A DNA stretch of 64,000 nucleotides from Paracoccaceae bacterium. Lineage in GTDB: Bacteria > Pseudomonadota > Alphaproteobacteria > Rhodobacterales > Rhodobacteraceae. The notes below the pieces were generated by a model, which had not been told where the DNA came from, searched no databases, and saw only the letters and a program-made list of their open reading frames with translations. Both the position numbers and the translations under genes were made by a program. Below are positions 54,202 through 63,191 of this stretch, one piece after another (the first letter of the stretch is position 1; each line of letters starts with the position of its first letter). The stretch lies in assembly GCA_003332035.1 (NCBI GenBank), contig QOQI01000001.1, forward strand, positions 1-64,000. Reading direction: 5' to 3'.

Positions 54202-56823
54202 TTAATGTTTTAGTGTTTCTTTTAGCTTATAGAGAAACTCCAAAGCGTCTTTAGGTGATGTGCTGTCTAAATTTATGTTTTTTATTTCTTCATTAAGCTG
54301 GTCTACTTTTTTTTCTGCAGGGTCATGAGAATTTTGTTCGTTTGAAAATAAAGGAAGATCGTTTATTAGCCCCTTTAAGTTTGATTGGCCCTGGTAGTGC
54401 CCTTTTTCAAGCTTTTCTAGTATCAGTTTTGACCTTTTTATTACAGTCTCTGGCAAGCCAGCGAGTTTAGCGACTTGAACGCCGTAGGATCGATCTGCAG
54501 CTCCTCTTATAACTTCATGTAAAAACACAACCTCTCCTTCCCATTCTTTGACTGCGACAGTAGAGTTTTCCAATCGATCCATTTCAACTGATAAATGCGT
54601 TAATTCATGATAGTGCGTGGCAAACAGTGCTCTTGCCTTATTAACATTATGCAAATGTTCTAACGTTGCCCAAGCGATTGATAGGCCGTCATAAGTTGCG
54701 GTTCCTCTACCAATTTCGTCCAGTATTATAAAAGAGTTTTCATCGGCTTGGTTTAAAATAGATGCTGTCTCCACCATCTCGACCATAAAAGTAGACCGAC
54801 CTCTGGCTAAATCATCTGATGCTCCGACTCGGCTAAAAAGCTGAGATACAATACCTATTTTGGCTGAAGTTGCAGGCACGAAAGAACCAATTTGAGCCAA
54901 TAAAACAATGATAGCATTTTGTCGCAGAAAAGTTGATTTTCCAGACATATTTGGTCCCGTAAGTAGGCAAATTTTACCATCGTTTAAGATACATTCATTT
55001 GAAATAAATGCCTTCCCCTCTTTTTTCAGAGCGTGTTCAACTACAGGATGACGTCCATCAGAAATCTCAAAGTTTTGTGATAAATCAACAGCGGGCTTAA
55101 CCCACGACTCGTTTTTAGCCAGTACAGAAAAAGCAACAGCGAGGTCTATTTCTGATAAATAATTAGCAACATTGGCGATAGATTGGCCATACTCTAATAG
55201 GCTTGCACACAAATCTTTAAAGGTTTTTTTCTCTATATCCAAAGAATGACTAGACGCGTTTAAAATCTTGGTTTCAATCTCAGAAAGCTCAACAGTTGAA
55301 AAGCGAACCTGATTTGCAGTTGTTTGTCTATGGATAAAGTTTTCAGACAAAGGTGGAGATAACATACGCTCTGCATGCGTTGCTGGTGTTTCGATAAAAT
55401 ATCCGAGCACATTGTTATGTTTTATTTTAAGGGACTGAATTCCAGAGGTTTTCACATAACCCATTTGCATTTCGGCAATGATCTTTTTCCCTTCGTTTCT
55501 AAGTCTTCTGGCTTCGTCTAATTTGGGATCAAAACCCTCTCTAATAAACCCACCGTCTCTTGCCAATATAGGGGGCTCATCTACTAGGGCATCGGTAAGT
55601 AATTCTAAAAATTGATCTTGTTCGGGAAAGACCGCAGACTTTTCTACAAGCAGTTCAGGCAAAGTAAAATTTGATAGAACTTTTGAAATAATAGAAGATT
55701 GTCGTAACCCATTTCGAATAGCTACCAGGTCTCTTGGGCCAGCTCTATCTAATGATATTCTGGATAAGGCTCTATCTACGTCAGGAACTTTTTTAAGTTC
55801 TGATTGAAGGCTAGATGATAGGCTTACATCCGCTATAATGAAATCTAAACTATCTAACCTTTTTTCAATTTCATCTAGATTAGTAGAAGGTGCAGAAACT
55901 CTTTTTTCTAATAATCTCGCCCCACCTGATGTTAAAGTCTGGTCGATTACTGATAGAAGTGAGCCAGATTTATTTCCAGACGAAAGCCCCTTTGTAAGCT
56001 CTAAATTTTTTCTAGTTGCTGTGTCTATAGACATAAAGGAGGAGTTTAATTCGCGTTGTGGCCTTGATAACAATGGAAGCTTGCCCTTTTGTGTTATCTG
56101 TAAATATTCTATAATTGCTCCCATCGCTGAAATTTCTGCTCTATTGAAAGTTCCTAAGCCATCGACAGTCTCAACTTTAAAGGTTTTTTTTAAACGCTCC
56201 CGCGCAGAACTGCTATCAAAAGCAGAATTTCCTAGTTCTGTAACACTAATTCCAAACTCTTCCGCTAGATCCCTGTGTTCTTCTACTAGGTTTTCAGATA
56301 GCAGAATTTCGCTTGGAGAAAGTCTAGTTAATTCAGAACTTAATTTATCCGGCTTTATGCTTGAAATGTGAAAAGAGCCAGTTGAAATATCAACCCAAGA
56401 AATTGAGGCCTCGTTATGTACCACCGAAAAAGCAGCAAGGTAGTTATTTTTCCTAGCATCTAATAAATTATCTTCTGTTAACGTTCCAGGAGTGACTAGT
56501 CTAACAACTTCTCTTTTTACTACAGCTTTGTAACCTCTTTTTTTTGCTTCCTCTGGACTTTCCATTTGCTCACAAATCGCAACACGAAAACCCTGATTGA
56601 TTAATGAAAAAATATAGTTTTCTGCAGAATGATGAGGGACCCCACACATTGGAATATCTTCATCATCATGCTTTCCCCGTTTTGTTAAGGCGATATCTAA
56701 AGCACGTGCTGCAACTTTAGCATCCTCAAAAAATAGCTCATAGAAATCCCCCATTCTGTAGAATAACAAAGCTTCAGAATAGTTTGATTTAATTTCCATG
56801 TATTGCGACATCATTGGTGTCAC
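54202..56823 (-). CDS. mutS: DNA mismatch repair protein MutS
   Basis: MutS recognises base mismatches. The 873-residue protein has the mismatch-binding domain start (TPMMSQYMEIK, LLFYRMGDFYELFFEDA with the mismatch-wedging Phe), VTPGTL, and the ATPase domain with GPNMSGKSTFLRQ, MVEMVETASIL, ILDEIGRGTATYDGLSIAWA and FATHYHELTHL. The start is GTG at 56823, six bases after a G-run. It is convergent with grpE with 3 bp between stops. Confidence 0.96.
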   Translation of the reverse strand: MTPMMSQYMEIKSNYSEALLFYRMGDFYELFFEDAKVAARALDIALTKRGKHDDEDIPMCGVPHHSAENYIFSLINQGFRVAICEQMESPEEAKKRGYKAVVKREVVRLVTPGTLTEDNLLDARKNNYLAAFSVVHNEASISWVDISTGSFHISSIKPDKLSSELTRLSPSEILLSENLVEEHRDLAEEFGISVTELGNSAFDSSSARERLKKTFKVETVDGLGTFNRAEISAMGAIIEYLQITQKGKLPLLSRPQRELNSSFMSIDTATRKNLELTKGLSSGNKSGSLLSVIDQTLTSGGARLLEKRVSAPSTNLDEIEKRLDSLDFIIADVSLSSSLQSELKKVPDVDRALSRISLDRAGPRDLVAIRNGLRQSSIISKVLSNFTLPELLVEKSAVFPEQDQFLELLTDALVDEPPILARDGGFIREGFDPKLDEARRLRNEGKKIIAEMQMGYVKTSGIQSLKIKHNNVLGYFIETPATHAERMLSPPLSENFIHRQTTANQVRFSTVELSEIETKILNASSHSLDIEKKTFKDLCASLLEYGQSIANVANYLSEIDLAVAFSVLAKNESWVKPAVDLSQNFEISDGRHPVVEHALKKEGKAFISNECILNDGKICLLTGPNMSGKSTFLRQNAIIVLLAQIGSFVPATSAKIGIVSQLFSRVGASDDLARGRSTFMVEMVETASILNQADENSFIILDEIGRGTATYDGLSIAWATLEHLHNVNKARALFATHYHELTHLSVEMDRLENSTVAVKEWEGEVVFLHEVIRGAADRSYGVQVAKLAGLPETVIKRSKLILEKLEKGHYQGQSNLKGLINDLPLFSNEQNSHDPAEKKVDQLNEEIKNINLDSTSPKDALEFLYKLKETLKH

Positions 56824-56903
56824 GATGATCCCCCCAAGCTGTAAACTAGTCTAACACTTGTTTCGCTGGGTAAAAGTTAAAAACTTCCGCCTCAGGAGTT
56901 TTG

Positions 56904-57560
56904 TCATTTTAAAAAAGCAGCTTTACCCCAAAGTTCTTTAAGGCGCTTATCTCGTCCGCAAGCGGCACGGTACCTTTTGTAAGCATTCTTCTGTTTGATT
57001 GGCCCAAACCTAGTAAAAATTAAATTCTCTCCTTTGTAATAGTCTTGATGATAATCTTCAGCAGTGAAAAATATATCAGCCTCTAAAATAGGAGTAACTA
57101 TAGTTTCACCTAAAATGGACTGCGCTTCGAGAAGGGCGTTTTTTGCAATCAAAAATTGGTTTGGTGTGGCAAAAATGGCTGACTTATAGCTATGACCGCG
57201 ATCACAGAATTGGCCACCAGAGTCAGTTGGGTCTATCGACCGAAAAAATTTATCTAATATATTTTTTGTTGTAATTATTTCAGGATCAAAGTGAACAATG
57301 ACGGCTTCATAGTGTCCCGTGCCACCTTTCACGACTTGCTTGTAGGTTGGGTTTTCTACAAAACCACCGGTGTAGCCTGATATAACTTCACTAATCCCCT
57401 TAACTTTTTCAAAATCTGCTTCTACACACCAAAAACATCCACCAGCCAAAATTATAGAATCTTTTGATTGTGCGCGTAACATCAGATTACCAAATATAGG
57501 AGTTATCTGAGCCGCTAATATTAAAAATAAAACAAATACAGTTTTTACTATTTTATGCAT
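56904..57560 (-). CDS. msrA: Peptide methionine sulfoxide reductase MsrA, probably exported
   Basis: MsrA reduces methionine S-sulfoxide. The 218-residue protein begins with a hydrophobic signal-like segment (KTVFVLFLILAAQITPIFG, residues ~6-24), followed by the MsrA domain with GGCFWCVEADFEKVKG (Cys42 catalytic), SGYTGGFVENPTYKQV and YHQDYYKGENLI. Most MsrA proteins are cytoplasmic, so this form is predicted periplasmic or membrane-anchored, for repair of oxidised envelope proteins. It is divergent from the aminotransferase-like gene. Confidence 0.92.
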   Translation of the reverse strand: MHKIVKTVFVLFLILAAQITPIFGNLMLRAQSKDSIILAGGCFWCVEADFEKVKGISEVISGYTGGFVENPTYKQVVKGGTGHYEAVIVHFDPEIITTKNILDKFFRSIDPTDSGGQFCDRGHSYKSAIFATPNQFLIAKNALLEAQSILGETIVTPILEADIFFTAEDYHQDYYKGENLIFTRFGPIKQKNAYKRYRAACGRDKRLKELWGKAAFLK

Positions 57561-57637
57561 GAAGCTTTCCTAAGACTATTTAATGAAGGAATAGGGTGAA
57601 AAAAGCCTTTGCCAACCTAGAAATTTAGAAACATCAG

Positions 57638-57653
57638 CAAGAAATATTTCTTG
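57638..57653. repeat. Perfect 16-bp palindrome between msrA and the aminotransferase-like gene
   Basis: CAAGAAATATTTCTTG is its own reverse complement. A second, wider inverted pair, TGCCAA (57610-57615) and TTGGCA (57651-57656), brackets it. It lies 45 bp before the downstream ATG at 57699 and 77 bp from the msrA start, so it could be a shared operator. Confidence 0.45.
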
Positions 57654-57698
57654 GCATAAATTAACTTACCTAATAGCAATATCAAAAAAGGGGTAAAA

Positions 57699-58607
57699 AT
57701 GACAGCAAGCGTTTCTACACACCAATCAGAAGAAGATATCAGAAATAAAGACATACTGATCTATTTAAATGGTAAAATAGTGCCAAAAAATGAAGCTGTA
57801 GTAAGTGTCTATGATAGTGGATTTATGTTGGGAGACGGTGTTTGGGAGGGTTTACGTTTATATAACAATAAATGGGCTTTTTGTGATGAACATATAGATA
57901 GGCTTTTTGAGGCAGCGCTAGCGATAGATTTAGACATTGGCTTAAATAAACGTGATGTTATCGAAGCGCTTATTAAGACCCAAAAGTCGAATCTTATGGA
58001 AAATAACGCTCATGCAAGGCTTATGATAACGCGAGGACCTAAAAAAAGACCTTTTCAACATCCAGCATTGTCACAAGATGGCCCCACAATTGTTATTATT
58101 ATGGAGCACTCTGTTCCTAAAATATCAAGGTCAATATCTTTAGCAACAGTGCCTCATTTGAGAGGCTTACCAATGACGCAAGATCCAAAGTTAAATAGCC
58201 ATTCTAAACTAAACTGTATATTAGCTTGCATTGCAGCAGAGAAGGCGGGGGCAGATGAGGCGTTAATGCTAGATATTAATGGTTTCGTAAATACAACAAA
58301 TGCCTGCAATTTTTTTATAGTCAAAAAAGGTGAGGTGTGGACCAGTACGGGTGACTACTGCATGAACGGAATAACCAGGCAAAAGGTTATAGATATTTGT
58401 CGATCAGACGGTTTGCCAGTTTACGAAAAAAACTTTTCTTTAGTTGATACATACAGTGCGGATGAGGCATTTCTTACAGGTACTTTTGGGGCACAAACCC
58501 CAGTAGGATCTATTGATGGAAGAAGTATAGGTAGAGGTGAATTAGGTCCAATCACAGAGCACATTAGAAATCTTTATAAGCAATTAATTGAAAAAGAGTG
58601 TGGATGA
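57699..58607 (+). CDS. Class IV aminotransferase-like protein (BCAT/D-amino acid aminotransferase fold)
   Basis: The 302-residue protein has the class IV fold: YDSGFMLGDGVWEGLRLY near the N-terminus, PLP lysine Lys170 in LNSHSKLNC, and EALMLDINGFVNTTNACNFF. In characterised BCAT and D-alanine aminotransferases the residue at Thr199 is a conserved glutamate that contacts the PLP ring nitrogen; the codon here is aca. It may be a variant subgroup. The gene overlaps the next one by 4 bp (ATGA) and is preceded by GGGG. Confidence 0.85.
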   Translation: MTASVSTHQSEEDIRNKDILIYLNGKIVPKNEAVVSVYDSGFMLGDGVWEGLRLYNNKWAFCDEHIDRLFEAALAIDLDIGLNKRDVIEALIKTQKSNLMENNAHARLMITRGPKKRPFQHPALSQDGPTIVIIMEHSVPKISRSISLATVPHLRGLPMTQDPKLNSHSKLNCILACIAAEKAGADEALMLDINGFVNTTNACNFFIVKKGEVWTSTGDYCMNGITRQKVIDICRSDGLPVYEKNFSLVDTYSADEAFLTGTFGAQTPVGSIDGRSIGRGELGPITEHIRNLYKQLIEKECG

Positions 58608-59320
58608 TGAATTTAGCTGTGTGGTCTGGACCGAGAAACCTTTCAACAGCTTTAATGTATTCATTTGGTAGCCGGGATGATTTCGAAATAATAGATGAGC
58701 CATTTTATGCAAATTATCTGATTGAAACTGGTTTATGTCACCCAATGCGAGAAGAAATTATATTATCGCAATCAGAAAGCGTCCCAGGCGTGATTGATAA
58801 TTTGACAAGGGACAGATCAATTATTGGGAAAAATCTATATCAAAAGCACATGACTCAACATATGGTTTGTTCAGTTCCAAGGGATTGGCTTGATCAGGTA
58901 AAACACGTTTTTTTGCTTAGACACCCAGCAAGGGTAATTTCAAGTTTTGCAAAAAAACACAATAAAATCAGTGAAGAAGACATTGGTTTCAAAAAGCAGG
59001 TAGAGTTATTTTCGGAAATTACAAAACGTGGCTTAGACCCTATCGTTGTAAACTCTGAAGACATTAGAAAGAAACCCGAAGAAATACTTACAAAATTATG
59101 TAACAGGATTAATTTAGGCTTTCAAAAGTCCATGTTATCTTGGCCAAAGGGCGGGAATAAAAAAGACGGTGTTTGGGCTTCACATTGGTATGGGTCAGCA
59201 CATAAATCGGCTGGCTTTTCTGGACCAGAAAATAACCTACCGAATTTGAAAGGAAGAAATGCAAATCTAGTAGAGGCCTCTATGCCTCATTATAGTTCTC
59301 TATTAAAGTTTGCTATCTAA
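58604..59320 (+). CDS. Sulfotransferase-like P-loop protein
   Basis: The ~238-residue protein has an N-terminal phosphosulfate-type loop WSGPRNLSTALMYSF and a later LLRHPARVISSFAKKH, the second cofactor-binding motif of sulfotransferases. The family also includes poorly defined kinases and hydrolases. The ATG at 58604 overlaps the stop of the aminotransferase-like gene, so the two are co-translated. I recall that plants have fusions of these two domains (BCAT-like proteins), which supports a shared function, still undefined. Confidence 0.75.
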   Translation: MMNLAVWSGPRNLSTALMYSFGSRDDFEIIDEPFYANYLIETGLCHPMREEIILSQSESVPGVIDNLTRDRSIIGKNLYQKHMTQHMVCSVPRDWLDQVKHVFLLRHPARVISSFAKKHNKISEEDIGFKKQVELFSEITKRGLDPIVVNSEDIRKKPEEILTKLCNRINLGFQKSMLSWPKGGNKKDGVWASHWYGSAHKSAGFSGPENNLPNLKGRNANLVEASMPHYSSLLKFAI

Positions 59321-59325
59321 AAAGA

Positions 59326-60015
59326 ATGAAGTCTGTTTTTTCAATATCTGAACCACCACTACTTAAGGTTACTGGAAGAAACCATTGGTATCCAGTACGC
59401 AGAATTTTCTGTGTTGGTAGAAATTATATTGAACACGTTCTCGAGCTTGGAAATGCGGTAGAAAAAAAACAGCCATTTTATTTTACTAAATCATCATTTT
59501 CGTTATTGAGTTCAAAAAAAGACCTTACTTACCCCCCTATGACAAATGATTTGCATCATGAAATAGAATTGGTTGTTGCTATTGCAAAACCACTTCAAAA
59601 AGCGACTAGAGAAGATTTGAAGGGTTCCATATTTGGTTACGCTTGTGGACTAGACATGACCCGGCGCGATTTACAAAATTCAGCAAAAAAGCAAGGCAAA
59701 CCGTGGGATATGTCAAAAGATTTTGATGATTCTGCGATAATAGGGGAAATCACAGAGGCTAAAGAAGTTCCCGAAATACATAACGCAAATTTAAAGCTGT
59801 TTTTGAATGATAGACTTCAGCAGCACGGACAGGTCTCAGATATGATCCACTCCGTGGACGAAATACTTTTAGACTTATCGAAATATATTCATTTAATTCC
59901 TGGAGATATAATAATGACCGGCACACCAGCAGGCGTTAGTGCAGTGAAACAGGGTGATTTGCTGGTTGCTCAAATAGATGGATTAACAGAATTGAAAGTA
60001 AAAATAGCGGATTAA
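59326..60015 (+). CDS. Fumarylacetoacetate hydrolase family protein
   Basis: The 229-residue protein has the FAH fold: IFCVGRNYIEHVLELGN, HHEIELVVAIAKPL with metal-binding acidic residues, FGYACGLDMTRRDLQ and GDIIMTGTPAGV. Family members hydrolyse or decarboxylate beta-diketo or oxo acids, such as acylpyruvases and oxaloacetate decarboxylases. It lies 5 bp after the sulfotransferase-like gene, apparently as the third gene of that operon, and is convergent with the BKACE gene. Confidence 0.88.
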   Translation: MKSVFSISEPPLLKVTGRNHWYPVRRIFCVGRNYIEHVLELGNAVEKKQPFYFTKSSFSLLSSKKDLTYPPMTNDLHHEIELVVAIAKPLQKATREDLKGSIFGYACGLDMTRRDLQNSAKKQGKPWDMSKDFDDSAIIGEITEAKEVPEIHNANLKLFLNDRLQQHGQVSDMIHSVDEILLDLSKYIHLIPGDIIMTGTPAGVSAVKQGDLLVAQIDGLTELKVKIAD

Positions 60016-60019
60016 TAAT

Positions 60020-60847
60020 CTAAACTGCAAGACCAAGTAATTTTCTAGCTTCTTGTGCGGTCGCAACTGGTCGATTGTATTTTTCACATAAATCAACTGC
60101 CCGCTTAACAAGTGCTGCATTAGATGGAGCTAGAGTTTCTCTATCAAGCCGAACGTTGTCCTCCATTCCAACCCTTGTATGTCCACCAGCTTGAATAGAC
60201 CACTCGTTAACGAGGATTTGGTTTGCACCTATTCCTGCTCCACACCATTCTGATTTTGGTGCACGGTTCTGCATTAATTTGACATAAAAATTGAATATAG
60301 TTTTATCTGCTGGCATAGCATTTTTTACTCCCATTACGAACTGAACATACAAATCCCCAAATAGAAGTCCCTTAGAGTACATATCGATAGCATTTATTAT
60401 ATGTGAAAGATCGAAAGCCTCTACTTCGGGCATGACTTTGTGAATACGCATTTGCTCTGCTAGCCAAAGAATAAGTTCGGGTGAGTTTTCATAAACTCGC
60501 GTTGGGAAATTGTTAGAACCTACTGACAAAGATGCCATATCTGGCCTTAATGCCAGCATTCCACCCCTTTCTTTTCCAGAACCAGACCTTCCTCCTGTTG
60601 AAAACTGAATAATCATACCTGGGCAATGCTTTGAAATACCATCCTTTAGTAAAAAAAATTTTTCTGGATCAGATGTTGGTGTTTCATCTTCATTTCTAAC
60701 ATGAGCGTGGCAGATTGTTGCTCCTGCTTCAAAAGATTCATGCGTACTCTCTATCTGTTCATCGATTGAAATCGGAACATTAGGGTTGTCTTTCTTTTTT
60801 GGAACAGATCCAGTGATTGCAACACAAATGATACACGGTTTGCCCAT
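60020..60847 (-). CDS. BKACE family beta-keto acid cleavage enzyme (DUF849)
   Basis: The 275-residue protein is a BKACE-family TIM barrel: AITGSVPKKKDNPNVPIS at the start, the zinc-binding AHVR pair in GATICHAHVRNEDETP, and AGGHTRVGMEDN near the C-terminus. Such enzymes condense acetyl-CoA with a beta-keto acid and release acetoacetate plus a new acyl-CoA, as in carnitine and lysine degradation (Kce). The substrate is not predictable without modelling the pocket. It stands alone, facing the EamA gene across 87 bp. Confidence 0.85.
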   Translation of the reverse strand: MGKPCIICVAITGSVPKKKDNPNVPISIDEQIESTHESFEAGATICHAHVRNEDETPTSDPEKFFLLKDGISKHCPGMIIQFSTGGRSGSGKERGGMLALRPDMASLSVGSNNFPTRVYENSPELILWLAEQMRIHKVMPEVEAFDLSHIINAIDMYSKGLLFGDLYVQFVMGVKNAMPADKTIFNFYVKLMQNRAPKSEWCGAGIGANQILVNEWSIQAGGHTRVGMEDNVRLDRETLAPSNAALVKRAVDLCEKYNRPVATAQEARKLLGLAV

Positions 60848-60934
60848 TAAGCTTTTTCTACTTTCAATAATGATATAATTTTACTGTTGGAGTACTAAAC
60901 CATTTAAAATTAATTCGAGCAAGGATTGAGATGG

Positions 60935-61807
60935 ATGATAAATAACAAGCGCCTTTCAATTTTGACTGTAATTTTGGCAGCAACTTTGTGGGGCTCTACC
61001 GGGACGGTTCAAGCGGTTATTCCTGAACATAAAGAGCCCTTAGTTATAGGCGCTGTACGTCTCTATTTAGCAGCAATTTATCTATTCTTAATATCGGTTT
61101 TGTTCGATAAAAATTTGCTCTCCACCATTTTTAAATCCCCTGTTTTAACAGCTTTTTCTGGTCTATTTATGATGCTATACAATATGACCTTCTTTGCGGC
61201 TGTTTTAATTTCTGGTGTAGGCGTAGGAACGGCAATTACTATTGGCAGTGCGCCTATTTGGGCACTCTTATTTGAATTTATTATATTAAAATCAAAACAT
61301 GGTTTGAATAAACTAATTGGTGCAACTCTAGCTGTGGCCGGTATCAGCATCTTGATGCTTTTTGGTGATAACACCGACTGGTCAAACTTAGGTGCTTTTT
61401 TGGCCCTACTTTCCGGTTTGTCCTATGCGCTTTATTCGTTGTTTACATCAAGGGTAGTTAATAAAAATTCACATCATAACACAGCCGCATGGACATTTTT
61501 AATAGCTGCCTTTCTGTCTACGCCAGTTTTTATCTTTTTTCCATCCTCTTGGGTGTTTTCGAACGAAGCAATTTATTACCTAATTTTCCTTGGAACTTTT
61601 GCTACGGGTGTCGCATATTCTTTTTTTACGTTTGGACTTAAATATTTAAGCTCATCAACAGCGGTGACTTTGTCAATAGTAGAACCAATAACCGCTTTAA
61701 TTTTGGCAATAATAATTTTGGGTGAGTCTTTTTCTATAATCCAAATTTTAGCTATTATTGTTATAATTTTAGGATTATTTTTTACATCGAAAAGTGAGGC
61801 TGTTTAA
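60935..61807 (+). CDS. EamA/DMT-family transporter
   Basis: From the ATG at 60935 the protein has 290 residues, with about ten hydrophobic spans in two EamA halves. It begins [21 protein letters not shown], and the second half has [28 protein letters not shown] three codons earlier is possible. AGGA nine bases upstream supports the ATG. It shares the intergenic gap with the divergent BKACE gene, and its stop overlaps the aroC stop. Confidence 0.85.
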   Translation: MINNKRLSILTVILAATLWGSTGTVQAVIPEHKEPLVIGAVRLYLAAIYLFLISVLFDKNLLSTIFKSPVLTAFSGLFMMLYNMTFFAAVLISGVGVGTAITIGSAPIWALLFEFIILKSKHGLNKLIGATLAVAGISILMLFGDNTDWSNLGAFLALLSGLSYALYSLFTSRVVNKNSHHNTAAWTFLIAAFLSTPVFIFFPSSWVFSNEAIYYLIFLGTFATGVAYSFFTFGLKYLSSSTAVTLSIVEPITALILAIIILGESFSIIQILAIIVIILGLFFTSKSEAV

Positions 61808-62907
61808 CCTATTTGGCCTCTATTTTCACCTATTTGCCCTCGGTGCAAAAGATAATGGTCAAGAAGAACGCAGGCCATCATAGCCTCACCAACTGGTACG
61901 GCCCGAATACCTACACAAGGATCGTGCCGGCCCTTAGTTATGATTTCAGTCTCTTCACCTTTTTGCGTTATTGTTTTTTTAGGTGATAGGATTGAAGAAG
62001 TCGGTTTAACTGCAAATCTCACAATAATATCTTGTCCAGTGGATATACCGCCAAGTATACCGCCAGAATGGTTTGACGCATATTGAGGCTTCTTGTCTTC
62101 ACTCATAAAAATTTCATCAGCATTTTGAGATCCTAAAAGTGATGCGGCATTCATCCCTTCGCCAATCTCCACACCTTTTACGGCGTTTATCGACATCATC
62201 GCGGCCGCTAAGTCAGTATCAATCTTTCCATATATGGGGGCTCCTAAACCAGGAGATACATTTTTAGCTTTAATTTCGATTATGGCTCCAACGGAATCCC
62301 GAGACTTTCTGATCTTTTCCAAATAGTCTTTCCACGTGTTAACGGCGTTCAAATCGGGGCACCAAAAAGGATTACTGTTAATTTGATTTAAATCAATTTT
62401 GGATCTATCAATTTTCTGATCACCCATTTGCGTCATATAACCATATATTTCTAGATTGGGCGCCAAATGTTTCAGTACAAGTCGAGCTACCCCACCTGCC
62501 GCAACCCGAGCAGCGGTTTCTCTAGCAGAAGATCTGCCACCACCACGATAATCTCGGATGCCATATTTCTGCCAGTACGTTATGTCTGCGTGACCAGGCC
62601 GAAAAGTCTGAGCTATTTCGCTATAATCCTTTGATCTCTGATCAGTATTTTTAATGATTAATTGGATAGGTGTCCCTGTTGAAACCCCCTCGAACACACC
62701 AGATAATATTTCAACACAATCTGGTTCATTCCTTTGGGTTGTGTATTTGTTTTGGCCTGGCTTTCTTTTATCCATCCAAATTTGTAATTTGTTCTGGTTG
62801 ATTTCTATACCCGGAGGACACCCATCGATAGTTGCACCAAGACTTGGGCCGTGGCTCTCGCCCCAGGTTGTTACCTTATACATATGTCCAAAAGAATTCA
62901 GGCTCAT
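61804..62907 (-). CDS. aroC: Chorismate synthase
   Basis: AroC makes chorismate from EPSP with reduced FMN. From the ATG at 62907 the protein has 367 residues. [33 protein letters not shown] starts it, [18 protein letters not shown] and [18 protein letters not shown] follow, and the C-terminus has [17 protein letters not shown]. An upstream ATG (62952) would add 15 unconserved residues. It is a single-gene unit convergent with the EamA gene. Confidence 0.96.
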   Translation of the reverse strand: MSLNSFGHMYKVTTWGESHGPSLGATIDGCPPGIEINQNKLQIWMDKRKPGQNKYTTQRNEPDCVEILSGVFEGVSTGTPIQLIIKNTDQRSKDYSEIAQTFRPGHADITYWQKYGIRDYRGGGRSSARETAARVAAGGVARLVLKHLAPNLEIYGYMTQMGDQKIDRSKIDLNQINSNPFWCPDLNAVNTWKDYLEKIRKSRDSVGAIIEIKAKNVSPGLGAPIYGKIDTDLAAAMMSINAVKGVEIGEGMNAASLLGSQNADEIFMSEDKKPQYASNHSGGILGGISTGQDIIVRFAVKPTSSILSPKKTITQKGEETEIITKGRHDPCVGIRAVPVGEAMMACVLLDHYLLHRGQIGENRGQIG

Positions 62908-63058
62908 TTTTGATAGCTTTCTTATATAAACATCCTGATACTGACTCTTCATACGCTGGGCAAGTGTTACACAAAAGTAAATTTTTTTCTTTTATTACCA
63001 AATAAAAGAATCCTCTATGTTTCTTGACCTTATTGAATTTTGTGATAAAGCCTCAATT

Positions 63059-63142
63059 ACCTCGGGGTGCCTTAAATCGGCTGAGATGCGAAAGCGAACC
63101 CGTATAACCTGAACCGGATAACGCCGGCGGAGGGAAGGAATA
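63059..63142 (+). promoter_or_regulatory. TPP (thiamine pyrophosphate) riboswitch
   Basis: The Thi-box motifs are present in order: CGGGGTGCC, CGGCTGAGA, ACCCGT, AACCTGAACCGG, the GCCGG stem partner, and GGAGGGAAGG. They sit 50 bp upstream of thiB on the same strand. The expression platform follows: TCTCC at 63065-63069 can pair with GGAGA of the ribosome binding site at 63182-63186, and TCCCT at 63067-63071 can alternatively pair with AGGGA at 63131-63135. This suggests translational repression when TPP is bound. A -35-like TTGACC lies at 63024, without a clear -10. Confidence 0.95.
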
Positions 63143-63191
63143 ACTTCTTCAAGTTTGAACTTGCTCTCCCTGAAAAAATGAGGAGATTAAA

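Noticed and set aside
55838-56371. 177-residue open frame opposite mutS
   Set aside because: It mirrors the conserved mutS coding frame and resembles no protein family.
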